DNA from: Streptomyces odontomachi
GTDB taxonomy: Bacteria; Actinomycetota; Actinomycetes; Streptomycetales; Streptomycetaceae
Direction: 5' to 3'
Length of the DNA stretch: 64,000 nucleotides
Assembly (NCBI RefSeq): GCF_024435355.1
Contig: NZ_JAMJWG010000005.1
Coordinates: forward strand, 248,001-312,000
The notes beneath the pieces are model-generated. The model did no database searches. It was not told the DNA's origin and saw only the letters and a program-made list of their open reading frames with translations. The position numbers and the translations under genes were made by a program. Of the stretch, positions 43,634 to 52,613 are shown one piece after another. How positions within the stretch are numbered: the first letter of the stretch is position 1; every line of letters starts with the position of its first letter.

Positions 43634-44089
43634 TCACAGCCCCCGCTGCGCCGCCGTCGGTGCCGGTGCCGGTGTCGGTGCCGGTGCGGGTGCGGGTGCC
43701 GCCGCCGGGGCCGCTGTCGCCCGCGCCGTCGTTGCCGCCGCCGCGTAGGTCCGGCGCAAGAAGCGGGCCAGTGCCGACGAGTCGAACTGGACGAGGGCCA
43801 CGCCCTCCGTCGAGTGCAGTTCGACCACGGCGCGCACCCGGCCGCTCGGCCAGATCCGCACCTCGCCGTCGAGGGTGCTCGCGGGCCCGCGCAGTCCGCG
43901 TTCCAGCAGGTCACGGGCGAAGACCCAGTCGTGCGGGACGGCGCCGGGGGAGTCCGGGAGGCTGATGCAGACGCTGCGCGGGGCGGCGTCAGGGTCGTAG
44001 CGCAACTCCACGGGCACCGCGCTGCGCTCCTCGTCGGTGGCGCCCATGACGACGCGGGCCCGTGCGTGCTGCTCGACGGCGAAGGACAT
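43634..44089 (-). CDS. SsgA-like sporulation/cell-division protein
   Basis: 151 residues. SsgA-like proteins, confined to morphologically complex actinomycetes, help place septa and separate spores. Family features are VPVELRYDPDAAPRSVCISL, DWVFARDLLERGL, GEVRIWPSGRVRAVVELHSTEGVALVQFD (in pieces). The last 35 residues are an Ala/Pro/Thr tail. ATG start. Beside a CbiMQO transporter; from memory this is the setting of ssgE in S. coelicolor, but I cannot confirm it by alignment, so no symbol is given. Confidence 0.85.
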   Translation of the reverse strand: MSFAVEQHARARVVMGATDEERSAVPVELRYDPDAAPRSVCISLPDSPGAVPHDWVFARDLLERGLRGPASTLDGEVRIWPSGRVRAVVELHSTEGVALVQFDSSALARFLRRTYAAAATTARATAAPAAAPAPAPAPTPAPAPTAAQRGL

Positions 44090-44278
44090 GGCCGCTCCTC
44101 ACGCTCATTCGCTCCTCGTCGTACTCACTCGCCCTACGTCCTTAATGTCCCATATTTTCGGCGCGGCGAAACGGCGGGACGGGGAGCCGGGCGGGGGGGC
44201 CGGGCGGGAGCGGAGGGAGGGGTGGTGGCAGGCGGCGCCGGGGACTGCGGCGCGCGCCTATTTGACCGGACCTCGCTA

Positions 44279-44295
44279 TTGCAAGCGAATCGCAA
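44279..44295 (+). promoter_or_regulatory. Nur-box-like operator (nickel-responsive)
   Basis: TTGCAA-N5-TCGCAA, one mismatch from the Streptomyces Nur consensus TTGCAA-N5-TTGCAA. It lies 51 bases before the CbiM/NikM start. TTGACC at 44262-44267 is a possible -35 just ahead. Nur is the nickel-dependent Fur-family repressor, so the metal imported here is probably nickel. Confidence 0.65.
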
Positions 44296-44346
44296 TAAGG
44301 CATGATGGTCGGCGGACCATCGGCTACCCCCGGATGCGGAGCCCCC

Positions 44347-45477
44347 ATGCATGTCCCCGACGGGTTCATCAACGCCCCCGTGTCGGCCGCGGCCGGTGTC
44401 GTGGCCGCCGGCGCCATCGCCGTCAGTCTCCGCGGCGCCCGCCGGGAGCTGGGCGGCGCGCCCGGCATCTCGACGGCGCCGGGATCCGGGGCGGAGCGCA
44501 CCGCACCGCTCGCCGGGCTGGTCGCCGCGTTCATCTTCGCCGTCCAGATGCTGAACTTCCCGGTGGCCGCGGGGACCAGCGGCCATCTGCTGGGCGGTGC
44601 GCTGGCGGCGATACTCGTCGGCCCCTACACGGGAGTGCTCTGCGTCAGCGTGGTGCTGCTCATGCAGGGCGTGCTCTTCGCCGACGGCGGGCTGACCGCG
44701 CTCGGCGTGAACATCAGCGACATGGCGATCACCACCACCGTCGTCGCCTACGCCGTCTTCCGGGTCCTGGTGAAGCTGCTGCCGCGCGGCCGCCGCTCGG
44801 TGCCGATCGCCGCGTTCGTGGCCGCACTGCTCTCCGTGCCGGCCGCCGCCGTCGTCTTCACGCTGATCTACGCCGTCGGCGGCACCACCGACGTCTCGAT
44901 CGGCAAGGTCGCCACCGCCATGATCGGCGTCCATGTCCTCATCGGCCTGGGCGAGGCCGCGATCACCGCGCTCACCGTCGGCGCGGTCGTTGCCGTACGC
45001 CCCGACCTGGTGTACGGGGCCCGCGGCCTGGCCCAGCCGCTGAAGCTGCGCATCGGCGGCGAACTGGTCGACGCACCCGCGGCAGCCGCCTTTGCCACCC
45101 CGGCCCCGTCCGCCGGGCCCGCGTCCCGGCCCCGCCACCCGCACCGCGCCTTCTGGATCACCGGCCTGGTCACCTCCCTGTTCCTGGCGGGCTTCGCCAG
45201 CTTCTACGCGTCGGCCAGCCCGGACGGCCTGGAGAAGGTCGCGCACGACAAGGGCATCGACGACAAGGAGCGCAAGCACGCGTCCGAGGACTCGCCGCTC
45301 GCCGGCTACGGCGTCAAGGACATCACCGACGCCCGGCTCTCCGGCGGTCTCGCGGGCGTGATCGGCGTCGGTGTCACCGTCGTCGCCGGCACCGGCGTCT
45401 TCTGGGCGCTGCGGCGCCGCGGCGGCGGCAGCGCGGCAGCCGGCCCGGCCGCCGTACCGGATCAGGAGACCGTCTGA
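44347..45477 (+). CDS. ECF metal transporter substrate-binding/permease CbiM-CbiN fusion
   Basis: 376 residues. The N-terminal MHVPDGFINAPV is the metal-binding start of CbiM/NikM S-components: His2 binds Co or Ni together with the amino terminus. About seven helices follow. From residue 265 (HRAFWITGL...PDGLE...) the CbiN/PDGLE-type segment is fused, with one helix near 345. Thus a single chain replaces CbiM and CbiN. ATG 44347 with GGAG ahead is chosen because the functional N-terminus must start there; a longer ATG start would destroy it. First gene of a three-gene operon under a Nur-like site. Confidence 0.9.
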   Translation: MHVPDGFINAPVSAAAGVVAAGAIAVSLRGARRELGGAPGISTAPGSGAERTAPLAGLVAAFIFAVQMLNFPVAAGTSGHLLGGALAAILVGPYTGVLCVSVVLLMQGVLFADGGLTALGVNISDMAITTTVVAYAVFRVLVKLLPRGRRSVPIAAFVAALLSVPAAAVVFTLIYAVGGTTDVSIGKVATAMIGVHVLIGLGEAAITALTVGAVVAVRPDLVYGARGLAQPLKLRIGGELVDAPAAAAFATPAPSAGPASRPRHPHRAFWITGLVTSLFLAGFASFYASASPDGLEKVAHDKGIDDKERKHASEDSPLAGYGVKDITDARLSGGLAGVIGVGVTVVAGTGVFWALRRRGGGSAAAGPAAVPDQETV

Positions 45478-45478
45478 C

Positions 45479-46240
45479 ATGGGCGCAGGACACACGCACG
45501 CGCTCTACCGGCACGGGCACTCCCCGGTGCACGCGCTGCCCCCGCAGACCAAGATCGCGGCGGCGCTCGGCTTCGTCGTGATCGTCGTCTCCACCCCCCG
45601 CGCGGCCGTGTGGGCGTTCCCGCTCTACGCGGTGCTGCTCGCGGTGACCGCCGGCATCGCCCGCGTCCCGGCCGGCTTCCTGCTGAAGCGGCTGCTCATC
45701 GAGGTGCCGTTCGTGGCCTTCGCGGTGCTGATGCCGTTCGTCGCGCAGGGCGAGCGGGTGCAGGTACTCGGCCTCTCGCTCAGCGTGAGCGGCCTGTGGG
45801 GCGCCTGGAACGTGCTGGCCAAGGGCACCCTGGGCGTCGCCGCCTCCGTCCTGCTGGCCGCCACCACCGACCTGCGCGCGCTGCTGCTCGGCCTGGAGCG
45901 CCTGAGGCTGCCGCCGCTGCTGGTGCAGATCGCCTCGTTCATGATCCGCTACGGGGATGTGATCACGGACGAGATGCGGCGGATGAGGATCGCGCGCGAG
46001 TCACGCGGCTTCGAAGCGAAGGGCGTACGGCACTGGGGCGTCCTCGCCAAGTCCGCCGGCGCGCTGTTCATCCGCTCCTACGAACGCGGCGAGCGGGTGC
46101 ACCTCGCCATGGTCAGCCGCGGCTACTCCGGAACGATGCCGGTGATCGACGAGGTCGTGGCGTCCCGTGCCCAGTGGTCGTACGCGCTGGCCCTGCCCTG
46201 CACCTCCCTTGTCGTCTGCCTGTTGGGATGGACCCTGTGA
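45479..46240 (+). CDS. cbiQ: ECF transporter T-component (CbiQ/NikQ family)
   Basis: 253 residues, energy-coupling membrane subunit that links the ATPase to CbiM. Hydrophobic segments are at about 25-65, 70-90, 105-125 and 235-253; coupling helices bear the family motifs MRRMRIARESRGF and MVSRGYSG (the two A-R-G-type motifs that bind the ATPases). ATG 1 base after the CbiM stop. The stop overlaps the ATPase start. Nickel or cobalt cannot be told from this chain. Confidence 0.9.
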   Translation: MGAGHTHALYRHGHSPVHALPPQTKIAAALGFVVIVVSTPRAAVWAFPLYAVLLAVTAGIARVPAGFLLKRLLIEVPFVAFAVLMPFVAQGERVQVLGLSLSVSGLWGAWNVLAKGTLGVAASVLLAATTDLRALLLGLERLRLPPLLVQIASFMIRYGDVITDEMRRMRIARESRGFEAKGVRHWGVLAKSAGALFIRSYERGERVHLAMVSRGYSGTMPVIDEVVASRAQWSYALALPCTSLVVCLLGWTL

Positions 46241-47052
46241 GCACTTCCTCCGCCCCCTCCTCGCCCCCGTCGCCGTCGCCGTCCGCCCCGCCGTCACCGG
46301 ACGTGCCGTCGCTCGAAGTCGCCGGCCTGGCCTTCGCCTACCCGGACGGCCACCAGGCCCTCTTCGGCGTCGACCTCACCATCGGCCGCGGCGAGCGCGT
46401 CGCCCTGCTCGGCCCGAACGGGGCCGGCAAGACCACCCTCGTGCTGCACCTCAACGGCATCCTGTCCGGCGGCATCGGCACCGTCACGGTCGCCGGGCTG
46501 CCGGTCGGCAAGCGGACCATGGCCGAGGTGCGGCGCCGGGTCGGCATCGTCTTCCAGGACCCGGACGACCAGCTCTTCATGCCGACGGTGCGCGAGGACG
46601 TGGCCTTCGGGCCGGCGGCCGCCGGAGCCAAGGGCGCCGAGCTTCAGGAGCGGGTGCACCGGGCGCTGGAGCGGGTCGGGATGGCCGAGTTCGCCGACCG
46701 GCCGCCGCACCACCTCTCGTTCGGCCAGCGCCGCCGCGTCGCCGTCGCCACCGTCCTGGCGATGGAGCCGGAGATCCTGGTCCTGGACGAGCCGTCGTCC
46801 AACCTGGACCCGGCGTCCCGCCGCGAACTCGCCGACATCCTGCGCTCCCTGGACGTCACGGTCCTGATGGTCACCCACGACCTGCCGTACGCGCTGGAGC
46901 TGTGCCCCCGCGCCGCCATCCTCAGCGAGGGCGTCATCACCGCGGACGGCAGCACCGCCGACCTGCTCGCCGACGAGGACCTGATGCGCCGCCACCGCCT
47001 GGAACTGCCCTTCGGCTTCGACCCGCGGCGGGCGGTCGGAACGGGCGCCTGA
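46237..47052 (+). CDS. cbiO: ECF transporter ATPase (CbiO/NikO family)
   Basis: 271 residues. Walker A GPNGAGKTT at about residue 59, Q loop in VFQDPDDQLFMPTV (the CbiO signature), ABC signature LSFGQRRRVAVA (variant), Walker B ILVLDEPSSNLDP and H-loop VTHDLPYAL. GTG overlaps the CbiQ stop as GTGA; an in-frame ATG nine bases upstream is an alternative. The first 25 residues are a Ser/Pro-rich tail. Provides ATP energy to import the metal. Confidence 0.93.
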   Translation: MSTSSAPSSPPSPSPSAPPSPDVPSLEVAGLAFAYPDGHQALFGVDLTIGRGERVALLGPNGAGKTTLVLHLNGILSGGIGTVTVAGLPVGKRTMAEVRRRVGIVFQDPDDQLFMPTVREDVAFGPAAAGAKGAELQERVHRALERVGMAEFADRPPHHLSFGQRRRVAVATVLAMEPEILVLDEPSSNLDPASRRELADILRSLDVTVLMVTHDLPYALELCPRAAILSEGVITADGSTADLLADEDLMRRHRLELPFGFDPRRAVGTGA

Positions 47053-47062
47053 CCGGCCGCTC

Positions 47063-47084
47063 GACCGCGGGGTGCCGCGCGGTC
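47063..47084. terminator. hairpin between convergent genes
   Basis: GACCGC and GCGGTC, with GG/CC extending the stem, lie between the CbiO stop and the oppositely oriented F420 oxidoreductase gene and touch the latter's stop codon. Confidence 0.5.
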
Positions 47085-48045
47085 AGGCCCCCGCCAACTT
47101 CTCGACGATCGGAGCGAACGTCTCCATGTCGTCGAGGAGGAACGAGCTGATGCCGAAGCGTTCACGCAGGTCGATGAACTTCTGTGTCAGCTCCCTGACG
47201 GAGCCGATGAACACGTGCGGGGATTCCATGATCTCCTCGACGGTGAGCTCGACGCCGGAGCGCTCGCGCAGCCGGTCGGCCCGTCTGCGGGCCTCGCCCC
47301 TGGCGTCGCTGGTCAGCACCATCGGGCCGCCGGCCGGGTAGCTGTTCAGCTCGAGCTCGTCGAAGCGGTCGCCGGCCGCCTCACGGACCCAGCCGATCTT
47401 CTCCTCCGTGGCCGCGGCGGTGAGGCTCGGCGTGTCGATGCGCGGCCGGCCCTCGTCGTCCTTCGTGAGCCGGGGAGCCAGGCCGATGATCTGGGCCTGA
47501 CCGCCGGCCAGCGTCAGGAGCCGCTTCCCTCCACCGCCGATGAAGATCGGCGGGTGCGGGCGCTGGACCGGCTTCGGCTGACCATCGTGGTCGGTGATCG
47601 TGTAGTGCCTGCCGTCGAAGGAGAACTTCTCGTCTCCGAAGCAGCCCTTGAAGACCCGAACGGCTTCGGCGAGCTTGGCGACCCGGGTGCCGACCGGCTC
47701 GAAGGGAATGCCGATCGCATCGTGCTCGGGCTTGTTCCAGCCGGCTCCGAGACCGATCTCCACGCGCCCGCCGGACAGCCGGTCGACCGTCGCGAGGTCC
47801 TTGGCCAGGAGCGCGGGGTGCCGCAGGTTGCTGTTGAACACGAAGGTGCCGACGCGGAGCGTCTCGGTGGCCGCGGCCACGGCGGTGAGGAACGGGATCG
47901 GCGCGTACTGGGCGACGAGATGGTCGGGCATCACCAGGGCGCTGTAGCCGATCGACTCGGCGCGGCGCGCGAACGCGGCCAGGCCGGGACCGTCGTGGTG
48001 TTCGCTGGTGTCGGTGAGGAAGCGGAACGGACGCATAACGTGCAT
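47083..48045 (-). CDS. LLM-class F420-dependent oxidoreductase
   Basis: 320 residues, bacterial luciferase-like TIM barrel of the F420 group. Motifs seen are YSALVMPDHL, TLRVGTFVFNSNLRHPALLAKDLATVDRLSGGRVEIGLGAGW (in pieces) and FIGGGGKRLL, all typical. An ATG at 48045 is chosen; TTG three codons upstream is in frame. It reduces or oxidises an unknown substrate with F420. A 90-base gap separates it from the exporter gene upstream on the same strand. Confidence 0.88.
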   Translation of the reverse strand: MHVMRPFRFLTDTSEHHDGPGLAAFARRAESIGYSALVMPDHLVAQYAPIPFLTAVAAATETLRVGTFVFNSNLRHPALLAKDLATVDRLSGGRVEIGLGAGWNKPEHDAIGIPFEPVGTRVAKLAEAVRVFKGCFGDEKFSFDGRHYTITDHDGQPKPVQRPHPPIFIGGGGKRLLTLAGGQAQIIGLAPRLTKDDEGRPRIDTPSLTAAATEEKIGWVREAAGDRFDELELNSYPAGGPMVLTSDARGEARRRADRLRERSGVELTVEEIMESPHVFIGSVRELTQKFIDLRERFGISSFLLDDMETFAPIVEKLAGA

Positions 48046-48135
48046 CGTGGCCAAGACCTCGCGCGAACACCAGGGAAACAGCCGCTGGCAGAAGCCGGCT
48101 TGGCGAGGCGGGGCCGGGCCGGTGTCCGGGAGCGG

Positions 48136-48990
48136 TCACTGACCGGTGTGCAGCATCAGCCCGATCCCGGCCACCATCAGCCCGGCCGCCGCGATCCTCG
48201 GCAGCCCGAAGCGCTCCCGGAAGAAGACCGCGCCGATGGCGGCGCCCACGATGATCGAGGACTCCCGCAACGCGGCCACCGGCGCCAGGGCGGCCCGGGT
48301 CTGCGCCCACAGCACCAGCCCGTAGGCGACCATCGACATGACCCCGCCGAGCACCCCGCGCACCACGTGCGGGCGTAGGTCGTCGAGCAGGCGGCCGCGG
48401 CGCACCCACACCGCGTAGACCGGGATCAGCACCCCCTCGAAGATCATCAACCAGGCGAGGTAGCTGAGCGGGGAGTCCGAGGCGCGCACCCCGACGCCGT
48501 CCACCACCGTGTACGAGGCGATCGCCAGGCCGGTCCCGAGGGCCGCCGTCAGCGCGGGCCAGTGCGGTCGGGCGCCGGAGCCCCGGATGCCCCACAGCGC
48601 GACGCCCACCAGGCCGGCGCAGCACACCGTGACCCCCGCCGCCTGCGCCCCGTCCAGCGTCTCGCCGACGAAGACGGCGGCGAGCACGGTCACCACCAGG
48701 GGCGCCGTGCCCCGGGCGATCGGATACATCTGCCCGAAGTCACCCAGCGAGAACGACCGCATCAGCAGCAGCTGGTACGCGGTGTGCAGCAGCCCCGACA
48801 CCACCAGATACGGCCAGGCGGCCGCGGCCGGCGGCGCCGTCAGGCAGGCCAGCACCGTGCCGCCGAGCACCGCGCCGGCGCCGATCAGGGTGAAGGCGGC
48901 CAGCTGGTCCCTGATCGCATGCGCAAGGGCGTTCCACCCGGCGTGGGTGACGGCGGCCAGCAGCACCGCGGCTGCGACCAGCGGCGTCAC
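48136..48990 (-). CDS. EamA/DMT-family transporter
   Basis: 284 residues, ten predicted membrane helices in two EamA repeats. Features include HAGWNALAHAIRD early, ARGTAPLVVTVLAAVFVGETL at the end of repeat one and RESSIIVGAAIGAVFFRERFG in repeat two. It probably exports an amino acid or other small metabolite. GTG start overlaps the upstream deacylase stop (GTGA), so the two are coupled. Confidence 0.85.
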   Translation of the reverse strand: MTPLVAAAVLLAAVTHAGWNALAHAIRDQLAAFTLIGAGAVLGGTVLACLTAPPAAAAWPYLVVSGLLHTAYQLLLMRSFSLGDFGQMYPIARGTAPLVVTVLAAVFVGETLDGAQAAGVTVCCAGLVGVALWGIRGSGARPHWPALTAALGTGLAIASYTVVDGVGVRASDSPLSYLAWLMIFEGVLIPVYAVWVRRGRLLDDLRPHVVRGVLGGVMSMVAYGLVLWAQTRAALAPVAALRESSIIVGAAIGAVFFRERFGLPRIAAAGLMVAGIGLMLHTGQ

Positions 48991-49604
48991 CGTGCCGGCT
49001 CGCGGACGTCCACCAGGGTGGCGCCGGCATGCCTGACCAGCGCCGCGGGGTCGATCGGGAAGACGGCATGCGGGTCGCCTGCGGCGGCCCAGACGGTGGC
49101 ATGGGCCAGCAGCGACCGGTCGGCGAGCACCCGGACGGCGGTGCGGTGCCCGAAGGGCGGCACCCCGCCGATCGCGTACCCGGTGGCGTCCCGCACCAGC
49201 CGGGCCTTGGCCTGCGTCACGGCGCCCACGCCCAGTTCGCGCCGCACCAGCTCGACGTCGACCCGCGAGGCGCCGTCCATGAGCACCAGCACCGGTTCGG
49301 CCTCCCCGCGGCCCTGCTCCGGCCCGTCCGACTCGTCCAGCGGCGCCTCCCACGCCGCGAACACCAGCGACTTGCAGATCTGGTCGAGCTCGCACCCGAT
49401 CGCCGCGGCGGCCTCGGCGGCGGTCCTGGCCGCGTCCGGGAACCGCCGCACCCGCGGCAGCAACTCCGCGAGCCCCATCTCGTGCAGGGCGGCGGCGAAG
49501 CGCGGATGGGCGTCGTGCCCGGCCGCTTCCGCTGCACCCGGGGCGGCCTCCGCCGCCTGGGAGGGGTCGGTGGCCTGGGATCCGGAGCGGGCTGAAGGTG
49601 TCAT
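48987..49604 (-). CDS. YbaK/ProX-type aminoacyl-tRNA deacylase
   Basis: 205 residues. Free-standing editing domain that clears mischarged tRNA (Cys- or Ala-tRNAPro). Motifs: ICKSLVFAAW, VLVLMDGASRVD, ATGYAIGGVPPFGH (the family's G-x-x-P/G-x-x-x-P-x-G-H) and the C-terminal HATVWAAAGDPHAVFPID. An N-terminal Ala-rich extension of about 25 residues. ATG at 49604 or three codons upstream. Its coupling to an EamA exporter could mean a shared amino-acid stress function, an inference only. Confidence 0.88.
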   Translation of the reverse strand: MTPSARSGSQATDPSQAAEAAPGAAEAAGHDAHPRFAAALHEMGLAELLPRVRRFPDAARTAAEAAAAIGCELDQICKSLVFAAWEAPLDESDGPEQGRGEAEPVLVLMDGASRVDVELVRRELGVGAVTQAKARLVRDATGYAIGGVPPFGHRTAVRVLADRSLLAHATVWAAAGDPHAVFPIDPAALVRHAGATLVDVREPAR

Positions 49605-49803
49605 GAGCGGCACGCTAGTAGGCGGTGCGGGGGGTGGGCGAGCGGGTATTGGGGGCTACCGCCCTCATGGCCGTCCACGACCGCGGCTTCGATATGTCCG
49701 GCACCGCGCACCGGCGGCTACGCCCGGTGACGTAGCGCGAACGGCGCCACCGCGTCTGCCCGGCCAGACGGCCAGACGGCCAGGTGGCCAAGCGGCTATG
49801 TGG

Positions 49804-51561
49804 CTAGATCCACGAATCCAGCCACATCCGCGCCCGCCACGCGTCCAGCGGGATCGCGTCCCCCGTGTACAGCGGCCAGAAGTAGATGAAGTTCCAGGTG
49901 ATCATCAGGACGAGCACGCCGGACGCCGCCGCGCCGATCACGCGGCGGCGTTCCGTGGCGCCCGGTGGGCCCAGGAGCGCGCCGACCATCATGGTCACGG
50001 CCAGGCACAGGAACGGCACGAAGACGACGGCGTAGAAGAAGAAGATGGTGCGCTGCTGGTACATGAACCAGGGGAGGTAGCCGGCCGCCACGCCGCACAG
50101 GATCGCGCCGGCGCGCCAGTCGCGTCGCAGGCCCCAGCGCCACAGCAGGTAGGCCAGCGCGATGACGGCGGCCCACCACAGCAGGGGGGTGCCGAGCGCC
50201 AGCACCTCGCGGGCGCACTTGCCGCCCGCGTCGACGGGGCAGCCGTCCTTGCCGGGGGAGGGCGAGTCGTAGAAGTACGAGACGGGGCGGCCGAGGACCA
50301 GCCAGCTCCACGGGTTCGACTGGTAGGTGTGCGGGGCGTCCAGGGTCACGTGGAACCGGTACACCTCGTGCTCGTAGTGCCACAGGCTGCGCAGCCAGTC
50401 CGGCAGCCACGTCCAGCTCCCGCCCTTGCCGTCGGTCACCGCCCAGTTGCGGAAGTAGCCGCCGTGGCCGTCGTCGGGCGACAGGATCCAGCCGAGCCAG
50501 GACAGCAGGTACGTCGCCACCGCCACCGGCACCGTCGAGACGAAGCCCCACAGCACGTCGTGGCGGAGCACCGCCGCATACGGGCGGCGTGCCCCGGCGA
50601 CCCGGCGGGCGCCCACGTCCCACCAGACGGCCATCAGCGCGAACGCGGCCAGCACGTACAGGCCGTTCCACTTGGTGCCGAACGCCAGGCCCAGGCAGAC
50701 GCCCGCGAGCAGCCGCCAGGGCCGCAGCCCGAGCCGCAGGTGCTGCCCCACCTCCTCGTCCGGCCGCACCACACCGTCCGGGCCGACGGGCAGCGCAGCC
50801 GCCAGCCGGGCGCGCGCCCGGTCCCGGTCGATCAGCAGGCAGCCGAAGGCGGCCAGCACGAAGAACATCAGCACCTGGTCGAGCAGCGCGGTGCGGCTCA
50901 TCACGAAGTGCAGCCCGTCGACCGCGAGCAGCGCGCCCGCCAGGCAGCCCAGGAAGGTGGAGCGGAACAGCCGGCGTCCGATGCGGCACAGCATCAGCAC
51001 GGACAGCGTGCCGAGCAGCGCCGTCATGAAGCGCCAGCCGAACGGCGTGAGCCCGAACAGCCACTCGCCGATGCCGATCACGTACTTGCCGACCGGCGGA
51101 TGCACCACGTACGCCGCGTCCGTGGGCAGCGTCACATGGGAGCCGTGCGCCAGGACCAGGTCGTTGGCGTCCTTGGGCCAGTTCACCTCGTAGCCGCGGT
51201 GGATCAGCGCCCAGGCGTCCTTGGCGTAGTACGTCTCGTCGAATATCACCGCGCGCGGGCTGCCCAGGTTCCAGAACCGCAGGACGCCCGCGACGAGCGT
51301 CACCAGCAGCGGACCCAGCCAGGCACCCCGGCGGACCAGCCGTTCCGCACGCTCGGTGGTCCCTCCGGCCATGCCGAGCGCCGCCCATAGGCGGGGGCTG
51401 GGCGCGGTGTACGGGGGCACCAGCCGCTCGCGGACGTCGATCACGGGGCGCGCCACGTAGCCGAACCGGCGCAGGTGCTGCTGCCAGGAAGGCAGCTGCT
51501 CGGGCGGGATCCGGCCCGCCTCTGCGTCGGTGGCGTTGGTGGAAGAGGCCGTACTGGTCAC
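49804..51561 (-). CDS. pmt: protein O-mannosyltransferase (GT39)
   Basis: 585 residues, multi-helix membrane enzyme transferring mannose from polyprenyl-phosphate-mannose to exported proteins. The catalytic Asp-Glu is in IFDETYYAKDAW, early loop after helix 1. Further family signatures are HPPVGKYVIGIGEWLFG and the conserved FVMSRTALLDQVLMFFVL. C-terminal helices follow the MIR-less bacterial form. GTG start. Divergent from rsmI, as I recall in other Streptomyces. In this genus Pmt glycosylates lipoproteins and affects phage phiC31 adsorption. Confidence 0.93.
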   Translation of the reverse strand: MTSTASSTNATDAEAGRIPPEQLPSWQQHLRRFGYVARPVIDVRERLVPPYTAPSPRLWAALGMAGGTTERAERLVRRGAWLGPLLVTLVAGVLRFWNLGSPRAVIFDETYYAKDAWALIHRGYEVNWPKDANDLVLAHGSHVTLPTDAAYVVHPPVGKYVIGIGEWLFGLTPFGWRFMTALLGTLSVLMLCRIGRRLFRSTFLGCLAGALLAVDGLHFVMSRTALLDQVLMFFVLAAFGCLLIDRDRARARLAAALPVGPDGVVRPDEEVGQHLRLGLRPWRLLAGVCLGLAFGTKWNGLYVLAAFALMAVWWDVGARRVAGARRPYAAVLRHDVLWGFVSTVPVAVATYLLSWLGWILSPDDGHGGYFRNWAVTDGKGGSWTWLPDWLRSLWHYEHEVYRFHVTLDAPHTYQSNPWSWLVLGRPVSYFYDSPSPGKDGCPVDAGGKCAREVLALGTPLLWWAAVIALAYLLWRWGLRRDWRAGAILCGVAAGYLPWFMYQQRTIFFFYAVVFVPFLCLAVTMMVGALLGPPGATERRRVIGAAASGVLVLMITWNFIYFWPLYTGDAIPLDAWRARMWLDSWI

Positions 51562-51623
51562 CGCGCCATCGTAGGGAACGTGGCTGTGTGATACCTGCCG
51601 ACCGCCCCTGCGAGGATGGATCC

Positions 51624-52613
51624 GTGACCCATGGATCCGCGTCAGACGCCCCGCCCGAGCCGTACCCGCACACCGCGCCGGACGCCGCTCCGGCCGGCTC
51701 CCGGGACCGCTCGGGGGACGATTCCCGCACGTCGGGGGGTGTGCTGGTGCTCGCAGGGACGCCGATCGGCGACATGGCGGACGCGCCGCCCCGGCTGGCC
51801 GCCGAACTGGCCGGCGCCGATCTGGTCGCCGCCGAGGACACCCGCCGGTTGCGCCGGCTCACCCAGGCACTCGAGGTGCGGCCCGCGGGGCGCGTGGTGT
51901 CGTACTTCGAGGGCAACGAGGCGGCCCGCACCCCGGACCTGGTGGCGGCGCTCGAGGGCGGCGCCCGAGTGTTGCTGGTCACCGACGCGGGCATGCCGTC
52001 GGTCTCCGACCCCGGCTACCGGCTCGTCGCCGCCGCCGTCGAACGGAACATCCGGGTCACCGCGGTGCCCGGCCCGTCGGCCGTGCTCACCGCGCTTGCG
52101 CTGTCCGGGCTGCCGGTCGACCGGTTCTGCTTCGAGGGCTTCCTGCCCCGCAAGGGCGGCGAGCGGCGGGCCCGGCTCGCCGAGGCGGCAGCGGAGCGCC
52201 GCACCCTCGTCTACTTCGAGGCGCCGCACCGGCTGGCCGCCTGCCTCGCCGCGATGGCCGAGACGTTCGGCGCCGAGCGCCGCGCCGCCGTCTGCCGGGA
52301 GCTGACCAAGACCTACGAGGAGGTCAGGCGCGGCACCCTCGGCGAGCTGGCGGCGTGGGCGGAGGGCGGCGCCCGTGGCGAGATCACCATCGTGGTGGAG
52401 GGCGCCGGTGCGGCCCCTGCGGGCGCCGGCGCGGACCCGGACGAGCTGGTGCGCAGGGTGCGGGTGCGCGAGGAGGCGGGGGAGCGGCGCAAGGAGGCGA
52501 TCGCCGCCGTGGCGGCCGAGGCGGGGCTACCCAAACGCGAGGTCTTCGACGCCGTGGTGGCCGCAAAGAACGCGGCTCGAAGCGCTCCGCAGCGCCCCAA
52601 AGGACTATCGTGA
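51624..52613 (+). CDS. rsmI: 16S rRNA (cytidine-1402-2'-O)-methyltransferase
   Basis: 329 residues, SAM-dependent methylation of C1402 in the ribosomal P site (cytosol). TP-methylase fold: GTPIGDMAD, AEDTRRLRRL, YFEGNEAARTP, LVTDAGMPSVSDPGYRLV and PGPSAVLTALALSGLP. GTG 51624 after GAGGATGGATCC; the family part starts near residue 37, after a Pro/Ala/Ser-rich extension. An upstream GTG at 51588 adds 12 residues. The C-terminal helical tail is normal for the family. Confidence 0.93.
   Translation: MTHGSASDAPPEPYPHTAPDAAPAGSRDRSGDDSRTSGGVLVLAGTPIGDMADAPPRLAAELAGADLVAAEDTRRLRRLTQALEVRPAGRVVSYFEGNEAARTPDLVAALEGGARVLLVTDAGMPSVSDPGYRLVAAAVERNIRVTAVPGPSAVLTALALSGLPVDRFCFEGFLPRKGGERRARLAEAAAERRTLVYFEAPHRLAACLAAMAETFGAERRAAVCRELTKTYEEVRRGTLGELAAWAEGGARGEITIVVEGAGAAPAGAGADPDELVRRVRVREEAGERRKEAIAAVAAEAGLPKREVFDAVVAAKNAARSAPQRPKGLS

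Noticed and set aside
44090..44346. Cobalamin riboswitch before the metal importer
   Set aside because: No B12-box-like sequence seen; the Nur-like site explains regulation better.
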